Shown in pieces: positions 7,600-16,134 of a stretch of DNA of 64,000 nucleotides. The DNA is from Deferribacteres bacterium (lineage in GTDB: Bacteria > Chrysiogenota > Deferribacteres > Deferribacterales > Geovibrionaceae). Location of the stretch: contig JAEWZN010000018.1 in assembly GCA_023395255.1 (NCBI GenBank), forward strand, positions 1 through 64,000. Reading direction: 5' to 3'. The position numbers were made by a program, and so were the translations under genes. Under the pieces are notes generated by a model. It worked only from the letters and a program-made list of their open reading frames with translations. It ran no database searches and was not told the origin of the DNA. Within the stretch, counting starts at the first letter, position 1. Each line of letters starts with the position of its first letter.

Positions 7600-8941
7600 T
7601 GCCATCCTCCGAAAGTTTCCTGCCGGTGACGAAGGTGTTAATATAGCCGTCATTGAATCTAATTTCAAGTTCATCTTCGAGATGGACGTCTTTTGCCTTC
7701 CTGACCAACCTGTTGTTTATGCTTACCAGCGCATAGCCTCTTTCCAGAGCCTTTTCGGGGCTGACCCCGCCGAGCCTCGCGCTGAGGAGCTCAAGTTTCT
7801 GTTTATTTTCCTTTAATGCGTCCAGCGAGAGAGTTTTAAGCATCCTCAACGCGCTGTCCGTTCTGTTTTTCATTCTTTCCAGCCGTATGCCCGGATGGTG
7901 TTTTCTTATCACCCCGGCGCAGGTGTCCAGCTTTCTGGAAACGCCGAAAAGCCTTTCCTTCATCTTCGAGGTTATTTTCTGCTCACGCGCACCCAGCATA
8001 TTCTTAAGAGAGGCTATCTTTGCCGCAGGGGAAGAAGCTCCCAGCCTGCGCCCCAGAAAGTCCATCCGCTGATTTAAGCGGTTGAGCCTGTTCTCCATGA
8101 ATGAGCCGAGCCTGCCCTGATAAACCGCAATCTCTTTTTCTCTGACAGCGTAGCCCTCAGAAAGTTTGACCGCTGCCGCGGTGGGTGTGGCGACCCTCAG
8201 ATCCGCCGTGAAGTCGCATATGGAGAAATCTCTCTCATGCCCGACAGCGGAAATGCAGGGAACCTTCGTCGCCGCAACTGCCCTGGCTACGTTCTCCTCG
8301 CTGAAAACAGCCAAGTCCTCAAGCGAGCCGCCGCCGCGCATAAGCACAACTGCATCATAGACCTGCGTGAGGCTTCCCGCCGTGTTCAGCGCCTTAATAA
8401 TAGGCAGCGCCGCTTCCTTGCCCTGCACAGGTACAGGCCATATATCAATCACAAACCTGCCGCCGGTCTTTTTTGCGGTGGTTATAAAATCCGTAACAGC
8501 CGCACCCGTGGGTGAGGTTATAAGAGCTATGCGCTCCGGCAGTTCGGGAATATTTTTTTTGCGGGCTTCGTCAAAAAGCCCTTCTGCCTCAAGCCTGCGC
8601 TTGGTTTCCTCAAACTTCTGCCAGAAGAGCCCCACGGAGTCGTACTCAATCTTCCGGGCGATGATCTGGTATGCCCCGTCAGATTCGTAGAGCTTAAGCT
8701 CCCCGGTCACCTCAACGGAATCTCCGTTTTTGGGCGTGTATGAGCGGGCGGACACGGCGGCGTTTTTGAACATAGCCACCCTGATCTTCGCCTTGTCGTC
8801 TTTCAGTGAAAAATACAGATGCCCTCTGGGTGAAACAGAAAAACCTGTTATCTCCCCGCTGATGGTGACTGTGTCCCTGAAAGTGCCCTCAAGCAGATTT
8901 TTAATTGCTTCGGTTATCTCCGTTACTGTGAACCGCTTCAT
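7526..8941 (-). CDS. xseA: Exodeoxyribonuclease VII large subunit
   Basis: Catalytic subunit of ExoVII, which degrades single-stranded DNA from both ends. Of its 471 residues, the N-terminal OB-fold covers roughly 1-100 (GEITGFSVSPRGHLYFSLKD). The catalytic domain follows with ITSPTGAAVTDF, VLMRGGGSLEDL, FSEENVARAV and VGHERDFSICDF, then a long helical coiled-coil. The C terminus has an unusual lysine/arginine-rich tail of about 30 residues (NPDNKRRVSKDQKRAGK) that overlaps greA. No xseB small subunit is present in the window. The start overlaps the ftsB-like gene by 41 bases and has only a weak ribosome-binding site. Confidence 0.94.
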   Translation of the reverse strand: MKRFTVTEITEAIKNLLEGTFRDTVTISGEITGFSVSPRGHLYFSLKDDKAKIRVAMFKNAAVSARSYTPKNGDSVEVTGELKLYESDGAYQIIARKIEYDSVGLFWQKFEETKRRLEAEGLFDEARKKNIPELPERIALITSPTGAAVTDFITTAKKTGGRFVIDIWPVPVQGKEAALPIIKALNTAGSLTQVYDAVVLMRGGGSLEDLAVFSEENVARAVAATKVPCISAVGHERDFSICDFTADLRVATPTAAAVKLSEGYAVREKEIAVYQGRLGSFMENRLNRLNQRMDFLGRRLGASSPAAKIASLKNMLGAREQKITSKMKERLFGVSRKLDTCAGVIRKHHPGIRLERMKNRTDSALRMLKTLSLDALKENKQKLELLSARLGGVSPEKALERGYALVSINNRLVRKAKDVHLEDELEIRFNDGYINTFVTGRKLSEDGNGKNPDNKRRVSKDQKRAGKAQDD

Positions 8942-9203
8942 TGCCTATAATATAAATGTCCTCATCCGGTGAGCGCATGTTAAGCTCCTTTCTGATGAGA
9001 AGCTCCAGATATTCCTTATCTTTTTTTATTGCTTCAAGCTCTTTCTGAAGGCTCCTGATCTTGGAATCCATCTCCATAATCTGAGCTTCATAAGTGTTTT
9101 TGAGCCCCACGAGCTCCCTGTATTTCAGCACGCCGTTGTGGCCGAAAAAAAGGTAAAGCACAAGTCCCGCTATCAGTGCAAAGTAAATTAAGCCTGCTTT
9201 CAT
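8901..9203 (-). CDS. FtsB/DivIC-like septum formation initiator protein
   Basis: A 100-residue bitopic membrane protein: a short cytoplasmic N terminus, one transmembrane helix (about 5-22, IYFALIAGLVLYLFFG), then a periplasmic coiled-coil (LKNTYEAQIMEMDSKIRSLQ and on) and ELNMRSPDEDIYI. This layout is that of the FtsB/DivIC family, which joins FtsL and FtsQ in the divisome; assignment is by architecture more than by sequence identity. The ATG at 9203 overlaps the upstream stop codon by four bases (ATGA). A longer in-frame start at 9389 lies inside the upstream gene and is rejected. Confidence 0.75.
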   Translation of the reverse strand: MKAGLIYFALIAGLVLYLFFGHNGVLKYRELVGLKNTYEAQIMEMDSKIRSLQKELEAIKKDKEYLELLIRKELNMRSPDEDIYIIGNEAVHSNGDNRSN

Positions 9204-10111
9204 GGTTTTTTCGCCTTCTGCTCCACAATTCTCGCCGCAGCCTGTCTCAGTGTGGCGGGTACTTCCTTTGAACGGGAAATATACTCGACATCCTGAAACA
9301 TAAGCCTGCCCACCAGCCCCATTGTTATATCCAGAGGGGTTTTGGGGTTTCTGACTATGGCGCTGATGATAGTATAACTTTTCATCCATTCCTTGTTCAA
9401 GGCAACTTCGCGGAAAATATGCTCCGACGTGCTTTTGTTTTTCACAAGGAACTCAACCTCTTCCTCGGTCATTCTGGGATTGCGCATAACGGCAGATGAA
9501 ATCTGCTTGTTAGGACTGCGAACCAGCAGCCCGCGCGCCTGTTTGTTCCCTTTGGAGGCAAGTTTTATCTTCTGGGCAATGCTCATTTTCTGAATCTGCC
9601 CGTAGAGGTTTTCCTCAAGCTCTTTTTTGGTCTCAAAATCCGGCTGCCAGCCGGATATGCCCGTCACTCTCGCCGCTGTATTATCGCTGAGAAACGGGTT
9701 TTTCAAAAGAAGCACCGCCAGAGACGGTTCATCCACCAGAATATCAGCATCCGCCAAATTCTCCAGAATCTCTTCCTCCGCGGACTGGGCAAATGCAGTG
9801 AAAATATCCGTCCGCAGACCCTTGTTCGTCGCAGCAGCCGCGAAAAACTCCGGCGAATTTTTCATCATCCGGCAAAGGAAAATGAACAGATCACCGCTGA
9901 GTGAAGGCTCCGTGCAGAGCGCTCCGTAGAGATCCGCTCTGTCCTTAAGCCATTCAAACATAGGCTTTGCAAGGGTTCTCCGCTTCTCCAGAACGCACTT
10001 CACCCACAGAGGCTCGTCCCCTGCGGGTACTCGGTTTTCCGCAAAAATTATTGATGCAGTGCCGTCATCCGTTTCCGAAGTGAGAAACGAAGAAGTGGAA
10101 ATCTCCATCAT
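9200..10111 (-). CDS. Conserved hypothetical, HEAT/ARM-like helical repeats
   Basis: A 303-residue soluble protein without a recognised catalytic motif. The second half holds repeated helical pairs such as KLASKGNKQARGLLVRSPNK, ISSAVMRNPRMTEEEVEFLV and IISAIVRNPKTPLDITMGLV. The recurring pattern RNP+(T/S)-hydrophobic suggests a HEAT/leucine-rich-variant solenoid, probably a protein-binding scaffold. I have a loose memory of similar proteins in Deltaproteobacteria. The start (ATGATG at 10111/10108) follows AGAGGGC. It lies between DUF4416 and the ftsB-like gene, overlapping the latter by four bases, so it is part of the hfq-greA operon; function unknown. Confidence 0.7.
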   Translation of the reverse strand: MMEISTSSFLTSETDDGTASIIFAENRVPAGDEPLWVKCVLEKRRTLAKPMFEWLKDRADLYGALCTEPSLSGDLFIFLCRMMKNSPEFFAAAATNKGLRTDIFTAFAQSAEEEILENLADADILVDEPSLAVLLLKNPFLSDNTAARVTGISGWQPDFETKKELEENLYGQIQKMSIAQKIKLASKGNKQARGLLVRSPNKQISSAVMRNPRMTEEEVEFLVKNKSTSEHIFREVALNKEWMKSYTIISAIVRNPKTPLDITMGLVGRLMFQDVEYISRSKEVPATLRQAAARIVEQKAKKP

Positions 10112-10130
10112 GCCCTCTGCCGCAATATAT

Positions 10131-10676
10131 CTATTCAGATGAACCAGCCGCTGCAGTCTCTGCGATCAGGTGGTTTCGCATTTTCTCAAAAAACTCCAGC
10201 GCCTGCGGAAATGTGTAGTCCTGAAAGGTCCACGGCAGAGGCTGATAGGCGTTTTTTCTTCTCTGAAGCTGAAGGTCGGCATAAATTCTGCCGCCTATGT
10301 ATATTCTGTGGGTAAAATTCTTTGTGCTGGCAGCGACAACTTTTTCAAGCGCCACATAACCGGGATCTACGTTTATAAATCTTTTTCCGTCCGTCATAAG
10401 GCTGTTTTCAAGCTCCACAGCCTTAATCTTGAACTCCGCCAGTCTCTCCGGCGAATCTATAACTTCATACCCTGCGAAATATTTCGACTGTGGTCTGCCC
10501 ATTTCCGGGGTGTAGTATTCCGTATGGCTGAAATCAAACTCAGGAGACTTAAATAAGGGCTTCCCGAAGATACTGACGATGGCGGTATCAGGCTCAGGGA
10601 AATATTCCCTGTTGTACAGAACCGCGTTAAAATAAATAACCCTTAAAGGTTCTCTGAAACCGCCGCCGAAAACCAT
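10131..10676 (-). CDS. DUF4416 family protein
   Basis: A 181-residue cytoplasmic protein matching the DUF4416 family, for which no function is established. Characteristic parts are VIYFNAVLYNREYF at the N terminus, DFSHTEYYTPEMG, KRFINVDPGYVALEKVV, and AYQPLPWTFQDYTFPQALEFF near the C terminus. Its ATG shares one base with the hfq stop (TGATG), which implies coupled translation with hfq. Confidence 0.82.
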   Translation of the reverse strand: MVFGGGFREPLRVIYFNAVLYNREYFPEPDTAIVSIFGKPLFKSPEFDFSHTEYYTPEMGRPQSKYFAGYEVIDSPERLAEFKIKAVELENSLMTDGKRFINVDPGYVALEKVVAASTKNFTHRIYIGGRIYADLQLQRRKNAYQPLPWTFQDYTFPQALEFFEKMRNHLIAETAAAGSSE

Positions 10677-10900
10677 CAGGCCATTTCAATTTCGTCGATT
10701 TCCTCGGAAGGCTCGATAGTTGACACTGCGTGTTTGTAGATCATTTTCTGGGAATCGTCCTTCAAAATGATCACAAAGTTGTCGAACCCCTTTATAAGTC
10801 CTTCTATCTTGACTCCGTTAACCAAATAAATAGTCACAGCGATGCGTCTTTTCCTGATATGGTTAAGAAAAACATCCTGAATGTTGACTTTTTTGCTCAT
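10676..10900 (-). CDS. hfq: RNA chaperone Hfq
   Basis: Sm-like hexameric protein that pairs small RNAs with mRNAs. The 74 residues show Sm1 ([20 protein letters not shown]) and Sm2, with the family-typical KH dipeptide in [10 protein letters not shown]. The C-terminal tail is short and acidic ([12 protein letters not shown]), unlike the long E. coli tail. GGGGGT precedes the ATG. It sits after miaA, the common bacterial order, with its own promoter overlapping the miaA stop. Confidence 0.97.
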   Translation of the reverse strand: MSKKVNIQDVFLNHIRKRRIAVTIYLVNGVKIEGLIKGFDNFVIILKDDSQKMIYKHAVSTIEPSEEIDEIEMA

Positions 10901-10935
10901 AATACCCCCAGGAGTAATAATAACGTTAATTCACA

Positions 10936-10964
10936 AGTATAAGTCAGGGTTAATTTTTTTTCAA
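10936..10964 (-). promoter_or_regulatory. Predicted sigma-70 promoter of hfq
   Basis: On the minus strand, TTGAAA (10959-10964), a 17-base spacer and TATACT (10936-10941). The -35 box overlaps the miaA stop codon. This gives hfq, and the genes down to greA, transcription independent of the accA-mutL-miaA segment. Confidence 0.65.
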
Positions 10965-11875
10965 GTCCAATAATCGCGTATGAATGCGGAAAGCTGGTCT
11001 GCGTTTTTGTCATCCCCTGCGCGGAGTTCAGTCAGCCCGTCCATATGCCCGAACCATGTGACCTGCCGCTTGGCGAAGTTGCGGGTCTTCTGCTGAACGG
11101 CTGCCAGAACCGAAGGAAAATCAGCCTTTCCCTTCACAAGTGCCGCAGTTTCGCGGTAGCCTATCGCCTTAAAGGACTGCATGTTCTCGTTATAACCACA
11201 GCCCAGCAGGTTTTTCACCTCATTCGCCCAGCCCGCATCAAACATCTTCACAACACGTTCGTTTATGCGGGCATACATCCGCTCACGTTCATCCGTTATA
11301 AGAAAGACGGAATATTTATGCTTCGGGTTAACATGAAAAACTCTCTGCGCCTCACGAACATTCATTTTGCACAGAGCATTTATCTCAAGCCCGCGGATTA
11401 TCCTTGTTTTATCGGATGGAGGGATGGATGCGGCAAATTCAGGGTCAACTGATTTAAGCCTTTCATGCAGAAGGGTAAAGCCGTGCTTTCCCCCCTCTTC
11501 TTCCAGTGCGGCTCTGAGATTTTCATCCCGCTCCGGTGCACTGAAAATCCCTTTTATGAGAGTTTCCGCATAGAGCCCTGTTCCGCCTGCGATGACAGGC
11601 AGCCTGCCCCGTGAGATTATATCATCAATCAGCTTTTCCGCATGCTCAAAAAAATCACCTGCGGAGTAGGTCTGGTCAGGGTCAAGAATGTTTATGAGGT
11701 GATGGGGAACCGCCGCAAGCTCCTCACCGGAGGGTTTGGCAGTGCCTATGTCCATGCCTCTGTAAACCTGATAAGCATCAGCGCTTATTATCTCTGCATT
11801 ATGGCGGAGCGCAAGCTCTATGGCCAGTGCGGTTTTACCCGTGCCTGTTGCCCCTGTTATTATGGGAATAATCAT
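10961..11875 (-). CDS. miaA: tRNA dimethylallyltransferase
   Basis: Transfers the dimethylallyl group to N6 of A37 in tRNAs reading UNN codons. The 304-residue form starting at 11875 begins with the P-loop ITGATGTGKTALAIEL. Then come ISADAYQVYRGMDIGTAKP, VPHHLINILDP and AGGTGLYAETLIKG, with the tRNA-binding region KTRIIRGLEI and QKTRNFAKRQVTWF. The ATG overlaps the mutL stop by four bases; a longer in-frame start at 11941 lies within mutL and would add a non-homologous N terminus. Confidence 0.96.
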   Translation of the reverse strand: MIIPIITGATGTGKTALAIELALRHNAEIISADAYQVYRGMDIGTAKPSGEELAAVPHHLINILDPDQTYSAGDFFEHAEKLIDDIISRGRLPVIAGGTGLYAETLIKGIFSAPERDENLRAALEEEGGKHGFTLLHERLKSVDPEFAASIPPSDKTRIIRGLEINALCKMNVREAQRVFHVNPKHKYSVFLITDERERMYARINERVVKMFDAGWANEVKNLLGCGYNENMQSFKAIGYRETAALVKGKADFPSVLAAVQQKTRNFAKRQVTWFGHMDGLTELRAGDDKNADQLSAFIRDYWT

Positions 11876-13614
11876 CTGTTGAATTTCCTGAACAGGGTTT
11901 CCTTGTCCAGTGAGTAGGTTATAGGCCTTCCGTGCGGACATGTATGCGGGTTGGAGGTTTTCAGCAGGTCAGCCATTATCCTGTCCATTTCGGGAAATGT
12001 GAGCTTTTCCCCCGCCTTGACCGCGCATTTGCATGACATGGTGAGAATTCTGGAATCCTCCTGTCTGCCCTTGGCGCACTCTGCCATTTCGGTGAGCATC
12101 TCCCTTATCTCCTTCTCTATGTTGCGTTTGAGAATATCCGCCGGAACACGGACAATTTTCAGGCTGTCAGTACCGAAAACTTCAAGCCCGAAGCCGAAAG
12201 CAGCCAGATCCTCCGCATTCTCCTCAGCGGCTCTGAGTTCTTCCGCATCCGCCTCCATAACCATAGGTTCAAACAGGACGATGGAAGGTATGTTCACGTT
12301 TTTTTCGTTGAGAAACTTCTCATAAAGCACACGCTCATGCGCCACATGCTGATCAACGAAGAACACGCTGCCGTTCATCTCGCAGATTATCAGCGAGTCA
12401 AACGCCTGACCGATTATGCGGTAGGGGCGTTCTTCGTATACTGGCTTCTGAGCCTGAGGATGTTCTCTGTATGTATTTGAATAACTTGGTTTTTCCTGAA
12501 CTGTCTCCATAACGGAGGTTATGTCGAAGGAGGGTCTGGCTTCCGCCACAAAATATTCCTTCGGATCTGAGGGTTCCGCACCGAACCAGTCGGGCATGAC
12601 ATTCACGGCGGTTTCGTCCTGCCCGGCGGGCGTATTTTTCTTATTATCGAGAGTTTCCTTAACGCAGTCGTGAACCATGCCGAAAATATCCCGCGAGTTC
12701 AACATCTTAACAACAGCTTTGGCAGGATGCACATTCACGTCCACATCCTCCGGGCGCACCTTTATCTCCACTGCGCAGGCAGGGTATCTGTTTTCGGGAA
12801 TGAGCCTGTGGTAAGCCTGAACAACCGCCTGAACAACTGCGGCATCCTTCACCACGCGACCGTTAACGGCGACTATCATCGCGTCTCTTCTGTATCTCTG
12901 TACTGTGGGCAGACTGGCTGCCATGCGCACGAAAACGCCGCTGTACTCTTTCTCTCCGTAAATAAGTTCATCCACACCCAGAGCGGTTTTTGCCTTAAGG
13001 AGAAAGCTTTCATCCCGCCCTGCGGAAAACACTTCCTTTGAATTGCTTTTAACACGAACGGACACACCGTCGGTAAAAACAGCGAACTGTTTAACAAACC
13101 TGATTATTTCACGTTCAAGCCCCTGCGGGCTGCCGAAAAATTTCAGCCTTGCGGGAACATTGCGGAAAAGCTCCTTCACTGCCACGCATGTGCCCTGAAC
13201 GGACGGAGCGGGACGCAAGGGTTCCACAGCGCCGAACTTCACGCGGAGCTCGTTCCCCTCGCCTTCTCTGGCACTCATTATGGAAAAATCGCTTACGGAT
13301 GATATGGCGGCAAGGGCTTCGCCCCTGAAACCGTAGGAATGTATGTTCCAGATGTCGTCGATGTCTCTGATTTTGCTGGTGGCGAACCTTTCAACGGCGG
13401 CGGGCAGATCCTCCTTAAGGATTCCCCGCCCGTTGTCGGTTATGCGGATGAGGGACAGCCCCCCCTCCTCTATTTCAACGGAAATGCTGTCTGCGCCTGC
13501 GTCAACTGAGTTTTCCATCAGTTCCTTCACGGCATTCAGCGGCTTTTCCACCACCTCGCCCGCCGCAACTTTATTCGAAACGCTTTCGGGGAGGCGGATG
13601 ATCTCTTTCATCAT
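11872..13614 (-). CDS. mutL: DNA mismatch repair protein MutL
   Basis: Links MutS recognition to strand incision. The 580 residues contain the GHKL ATPase domain (VAAGEVVEKPLNAVKELMEN, DNGRGI, GFRGEALAAISSV) and the C-terminal dimer domain. The latter carries DQHVAHERVLYE, the metal-binding endonuclease motif DQHAx2Ex4E with Val for Ala, plus CPHGRP, so this MutL should nick DNA itself, as in species lacking MutH. The start shares a base with the accA stop (TAATG). Confidence 0.96.
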   Translation of the reverse strand: MMKEIIRLPESVSNKVAAGEVVEKPLNAVKELMENSVDAGADSISVEIEEGGLSLIRITDNGRGILKEDLPAAVERFATSKIRDIDDIWNIHSYGFRGEALAAISSVSDFSIMSAREGEGNELRVKFGAVEPLRPAPSVQGTCVAVKELFRNVPARLKFFGSPQGLEREIIRFVKQFAVFTDGVSVRVKSNSKEVFSAGRDESFLLKAKTALGVDELIYGEKEYSGVFVRMAASLPTVQRYRRDAMIVAVNGRVVKDAAVVQAVVQAYHRLIPENRYPACAVEIKVRPEDVDVNVHPAKAVVKMLNSRDIFGMVHDCVKETLDNKKNTPAGQDETAVNVMPDWFGAEPSDPKEYFVAEARPSFDITSVMETVQEKPSYSNTYREHPQAQKPVYEERPYRIIGQAFDSLIICEMNGSVFFVDQHVAHERVLYEKFLNEKNVNIPSIVLFEPMVMEADAEELRAAEENAEDLAAFGFGLEVFGTDSLKIVRVPADILKRNIEKEIREMLTEMAECAKGRQEDSRILTMSCKCAVKAGEKLTFPEMDRIMADLLKTSNPHTCPHGRPITYSLDKETLFRKFNR

Positions 13615-14567
13615 TACTCCGCGAAAACACCCATGTTGCGGAATTTTTCGTATCTCTGCTCAAAAACCTGTTTAGGCGAGAGAGACTTAATCTCTTTAAG
13701 ATGGCGGGCTATCACACCTTTGAGGGTATGAGCCGTCTGGTGATGATTTCTGTGGGCCCCGCCGAGGGGTTCGTTTACTATTTCATCAATCACTTCAAGC
13801 TCTTTGAGATCCTGAGCGGTTAGTTTCAGAGCCTCAGCCGCACGCCCGGCGTAGGAGGCATCCTTCCAGAGGATAGACGCGCAGCCTTCGGGGCTGATGA
13901 CTGAATATGTGGAGTGCTCAAGCATGAGAACACGGTTGCCCATAGCTATCGCCAGCGCCCCGCCTGAGCCGCCTTCACCCGTGATTACGGTAATCATGGG
14001 TACTGTAAGCTCAGCCATAACCATAAGGCTTTTGGCTATCGCCTCAGCCTGTCCTCTTTCTTCCGCCTCTATTCCGGGATAAGCTCCGGGTGTATCAACA
14101 AATGTTATTACCGGTCTGCCGAATCTCTCAGCCATATCAAACATCCTCTGCGCCTTGCGGTAGCCTTCGGGACTTGCCATACCGAAGTTCCTGCGGATGT
14201 TCTCCTTTGTGTTGCGCCCCTTCTGGTGGCCTATTACCATCACAGGAGCATCATTAAAATTCGCCATGCCGCACACTATAGCCTGATCATCCCTGAACAG
14301 CCTGTCGCCGTGAAGCTCCAGAAAGTCGGTAAACATAAGCTTGATGAAGTCAAGGGTATAGGGGCGTTCGGGGTGGCGCGCCACCATAAGCTTCTGTGAC
14401 GGCGTAAGACGCTGGTATATATTTGCTTTTACTCTCTCAAGCCTTTTCTGGAGAGAGTCCATCTCCTTCTGCATCTCATTGTCGGAGAGGGAGGACATAT
14501 TCTTTATTTCGGCTATCTTATTTTCTATCTCAATAATCGGGGCTTCAAAATCCAAGGGCGCTGCCAT
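13614..14567 (-). CDS. accA: Acetyl-CoA carboxylase carboxyltransferase subunit alpha
   Basis: Alpha half of the carboxyltransferase that makes malonyl-CoA for fatty acid synthesis; the AccD partner is not in this window. The 317 residues include YTLDFIKLMFTDFLELHGDR, PVMVIGHQKGR, ETFGMA-like NFGMASPEGYRKA, TFVDTPGAYPGIEAEERGQ and the oxyanion-hole region GEGGSGGALAIA. The ATG at 14567 follows GGAAGGTG; a longer in-frame start at 14672 would add a non-homologous 35-residue extension. It heads the accA-mutL-miaA operon. Confidence 0.96.
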   Translation of the reverse strand: MAAPLDFEAPIIEIENKIAEIKNMSSLSDNEMQKEMDSLQKRLERVKANIYQRLTPSQKLMVARHPERPYTLDFIKLMFTDFLELHGDRLFRDDQAIVCGMANFNDAPVMVIGHQKGRNTKENIRRNFGMASPEGYRKAQRMFDMAERFGRPVITFVDTPGAYPGIEAEERGQAEAIAKSLMVMAELTVPMITVITGEGGSGGALAIAMGNRVLMLEHSTYSVISPEGCASILWKDASYAGRAAEALKLTAQDLKELEVIDEIVNEPLGGAHRNHHQTAHTLKGVIARHLKEIKSLSPKQVFEQRYEKFRNMGVFAE

Positions 14568-14635
14568 TACTACACCTTCCTTAAAATATTGCGGACTGTG
14601 CCTGTCCGTATTTGAATTTTTGTATATTTCTTTGC

Positions 14636-14673
14636 TATGCTGAACCTTTATAACTCCATAACAGTTCAGCATA
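14636..14673. promoter_or_regulatory. 10-bp inverted repeat upstream of accA
   Basis: TATGCTGAAC (14636-14645) and GTTCAGCATA (14664-14673) form a perfect inverted repeat with an 18-base centre. It lies 69-106 bases before the accA start, where an operator or a transcript hairpin could control the operon. No regulator family is recognised from the half-site. Confidence 0.4.
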
Positions 14674-14793
14674 AAAAAGATAACTTACATACAAATCAGT
14701 TTTGCCTATCCGCAGTATCGACTGTTTATATAAGCGTTAAACCTGACAACTGCAAGACAAATTTATCGGGTCATAATTCGCCCCGCAACAAGG

Positions 14794-14826
14794 AAATCCT
14801 GCGGAAGTGCTTCTCCCGCAGGATTT
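14794..14826 (-). terminator. Terminator-like hairpin after the thioredoxin-fold lipoprotein gene
   Basis: AAATCCTGCGG/CCGCAGGATTT, an 11-bp stem with an 11-base loop, starting 17 bases after the stop codon. The A/T ends of the stem supply part of the T-tract; the sequence after it on the minus strand (CCTTG) is not T-rich. Confidence 0.6.
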
Positions 14827-14843
14827 TATATTCAAGGCCTTCT

Positions 14844-15692
14844 CTATTTGAATGTTTCGATGGCAAGGTCAAACATAGGGGGTTTAAATCCGCCTATAAG
14901 CTTGCCATTGAAGTAAAGCGCAGGTGTTCCGCTGACGCCCATAGCCTGTGCGGCCTGCATCTGCTCAGCGACTTTTCCGACTGTTGCATTGTCATTTACA
15001 AGTGCTTTGAAAGCAGCAGCATCAGCAGTTTTAGCAGCAAAGAAATCTATAATTTCCGCATCTGTTTTCGCATCGAAATCAGGGGTTGTGCTGTAGAGAT
15101 CATCATAGAAATTGGCGTTCTGAGCCATTCCCGCTTCAAACACTCTCGCGTAAAGCTCTGCTTTCGGGTGGAAAGCGAGGGGGAAGTGCATAAAGTATAT
15201 TGCGACATCCTTTCCTGCGAGCTTTTCTTTCAGGTACTCATGTGTCCTTCTGCAGTAGGGGCACTGAAAGTCGCTTACTTCTACAATGTAGTTTTTAGCG
15301 TCTTTATTGCCGTATGCGAGGGTCAGCTTGCTGAGGTCAATGTTTGCGGGGGGAGTGTTTTTGAAAACAAGCTTATCTTTAATCCCTGTGCCTGTAGCAA
15401 CTTCTGTAATGTCGGGAATGATGTATTTTCCATCGGTAAATACATACTGCTCCTGGCTTCTTTCAGCATCTTTGAACGTAAGCTTAACAAATTTGAGCGC
15501 CTCAACACCTTCCACAGGTTCGATAACTTCAACTTCGTAGGTAACATCGTTCATGTTTTTGGAAGTGAAAAATTTGCCGAGATTTTCCTTCATAACTGCG
15601 GAAACGTCCGCCTCAGGCTTCGCGGTTTCCTTCTGTGCGCCGCATGCTGCGAGTGAAACAAGCAGAAGAACGGCCAAAATGCACTTTTTCAT
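14844..15692 (-). CDS. DsbA-like thioredoxin-fold lipoprotein (CPYC)
   Basis: A 282-residue envelope protein. The N terminus is a lipoprotein signal with lipobox LAAC (Cys about 17), so it is probably anchored to a membrane leaflet. A poorly conserved region (about 30-120) resembling a dimerisation domain follows. The thioredoxin fold then starts at TLAYGNKDAKNYIVEVSDFQ, with active-site CPYC, HFPLAFHPKAE, and the cis-Pro loop GVSGTPALYFNGKLIGG. It should be a periplasmic thiol-disulfide oxidoreductase; whether oxidase or isomerase is uncertain. Monocistronic, with a hairpin after the stop. Confidence 0.88.
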   Translation of the reverse strand: MKKCILAVLLLVSLAACGAQKETAKPEADVSAVMKENLGKFFTSKNMNDVTYEVEVIEPVEGVEALKFVKLTFKDAERSQEQYVFTDGKYIIPDITEVATGTGIKDKLVFKNTPPANIDLSKLTLAYGNKDAKNYIVEVSDFQCPYCRRTHEYLKEKLAGKDVAIYFMHFPLAFHPKAELYARVFEAGMAQNANFYDDLYSTTPDFDAKTDAEIIDFFAAKTADAAAFKALVNDNATVGKVAEQMQAAQAMGVSGTPALYFNGKLIGGFKPPMFDLAIETFK

Positions 15693-15779
15693 AATTCAAA
15701 GCTCCTTTTAATATAGATTAGTAAAACTAATCCTAAAGACAGCAAAAGTTACCACAGGTTCCGAAAAAAGTCTAATTAA

Positions 15780-15970
15780 TAACAAAAATCCCGCATCCTG
15801 CGGGATTTTTGTACACGCTCGCGGTTTGCAAAGCAAACCTTCGCTACGCACGGCGCATTGTCTTGCCTTAATAATCCAAAATTTACCATCCATGGAAATT
15901 TTGGATACACGCTCGCGGTTTGCAAAGCAAACCTTCGCTACGCACGGCGCAACTCCATCCTTGGAGTTGC
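15780..15970 (-). repeat. R1 multi-hairpin repeat, copy c (94-bp tandem)
   Basis: Begins with a near-perfect 14-bp hairpin, ACAAAAATCCCGCA/TGCGGGATTTTTGT, which may also stop transcription. Two units follow with a 94-base period (ACACGCTCGC at 15813 and 15907). Inner hairpins are GGTTTG-CAAAG-CAAACC; the linking hairpin is CCAAAATTT/AAATTTTGG around ACCATCCATGG; the right end is CAACTCCA-TCCT-TGGAGTTG. Confidence 0.85.
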
Positions 15971-15995
15971 CAGAGTCTTTTTTTTTTCAGCCACA

Positions 15996-16075
15996 GGTCA
16001 CTCTGAGCGAAGCGAAGAGTCTCAGCATATATCAAATAAGAGATTCTTCACTACGTTCAGAATGACTGAAACAGA
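15996..16075. repeat. R2-type repeat pair
   Basis: GTCACTCTGAGCGAAGCGAAGAGTCTC and, inverted, GAGATTCTTCACTACGTTCAGAATGAC. The rest of the 15971-16134 gap holds a degenerate R1 scrap (CTACGCACGGCGGGC near 16107) and no gene. Confidence 0.7.
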
Positions 16076-16134
16076 GCATCAAAGGAGAGCGGGGGAGAAT
16101 TTGCTGCACTACGCACGGCGGGCTTTATCCTGCG

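Noticed and set aside
7600..7674. Longer GreA start at 7674
   Set aside because: The extra 25 residues are not GreA-like and lie in xseA; a GGAGG site at six bases fixes the start at 7599.
14637..15656. Long plus-strand open frame (339 codons) opposite the thioredoxin-fold lipoprotein
   Set aside because: It is antisense to a gene with clear signal, lipobox and CPYC motifs; its translation is Cys- and Phe-rich and resembles no protein.
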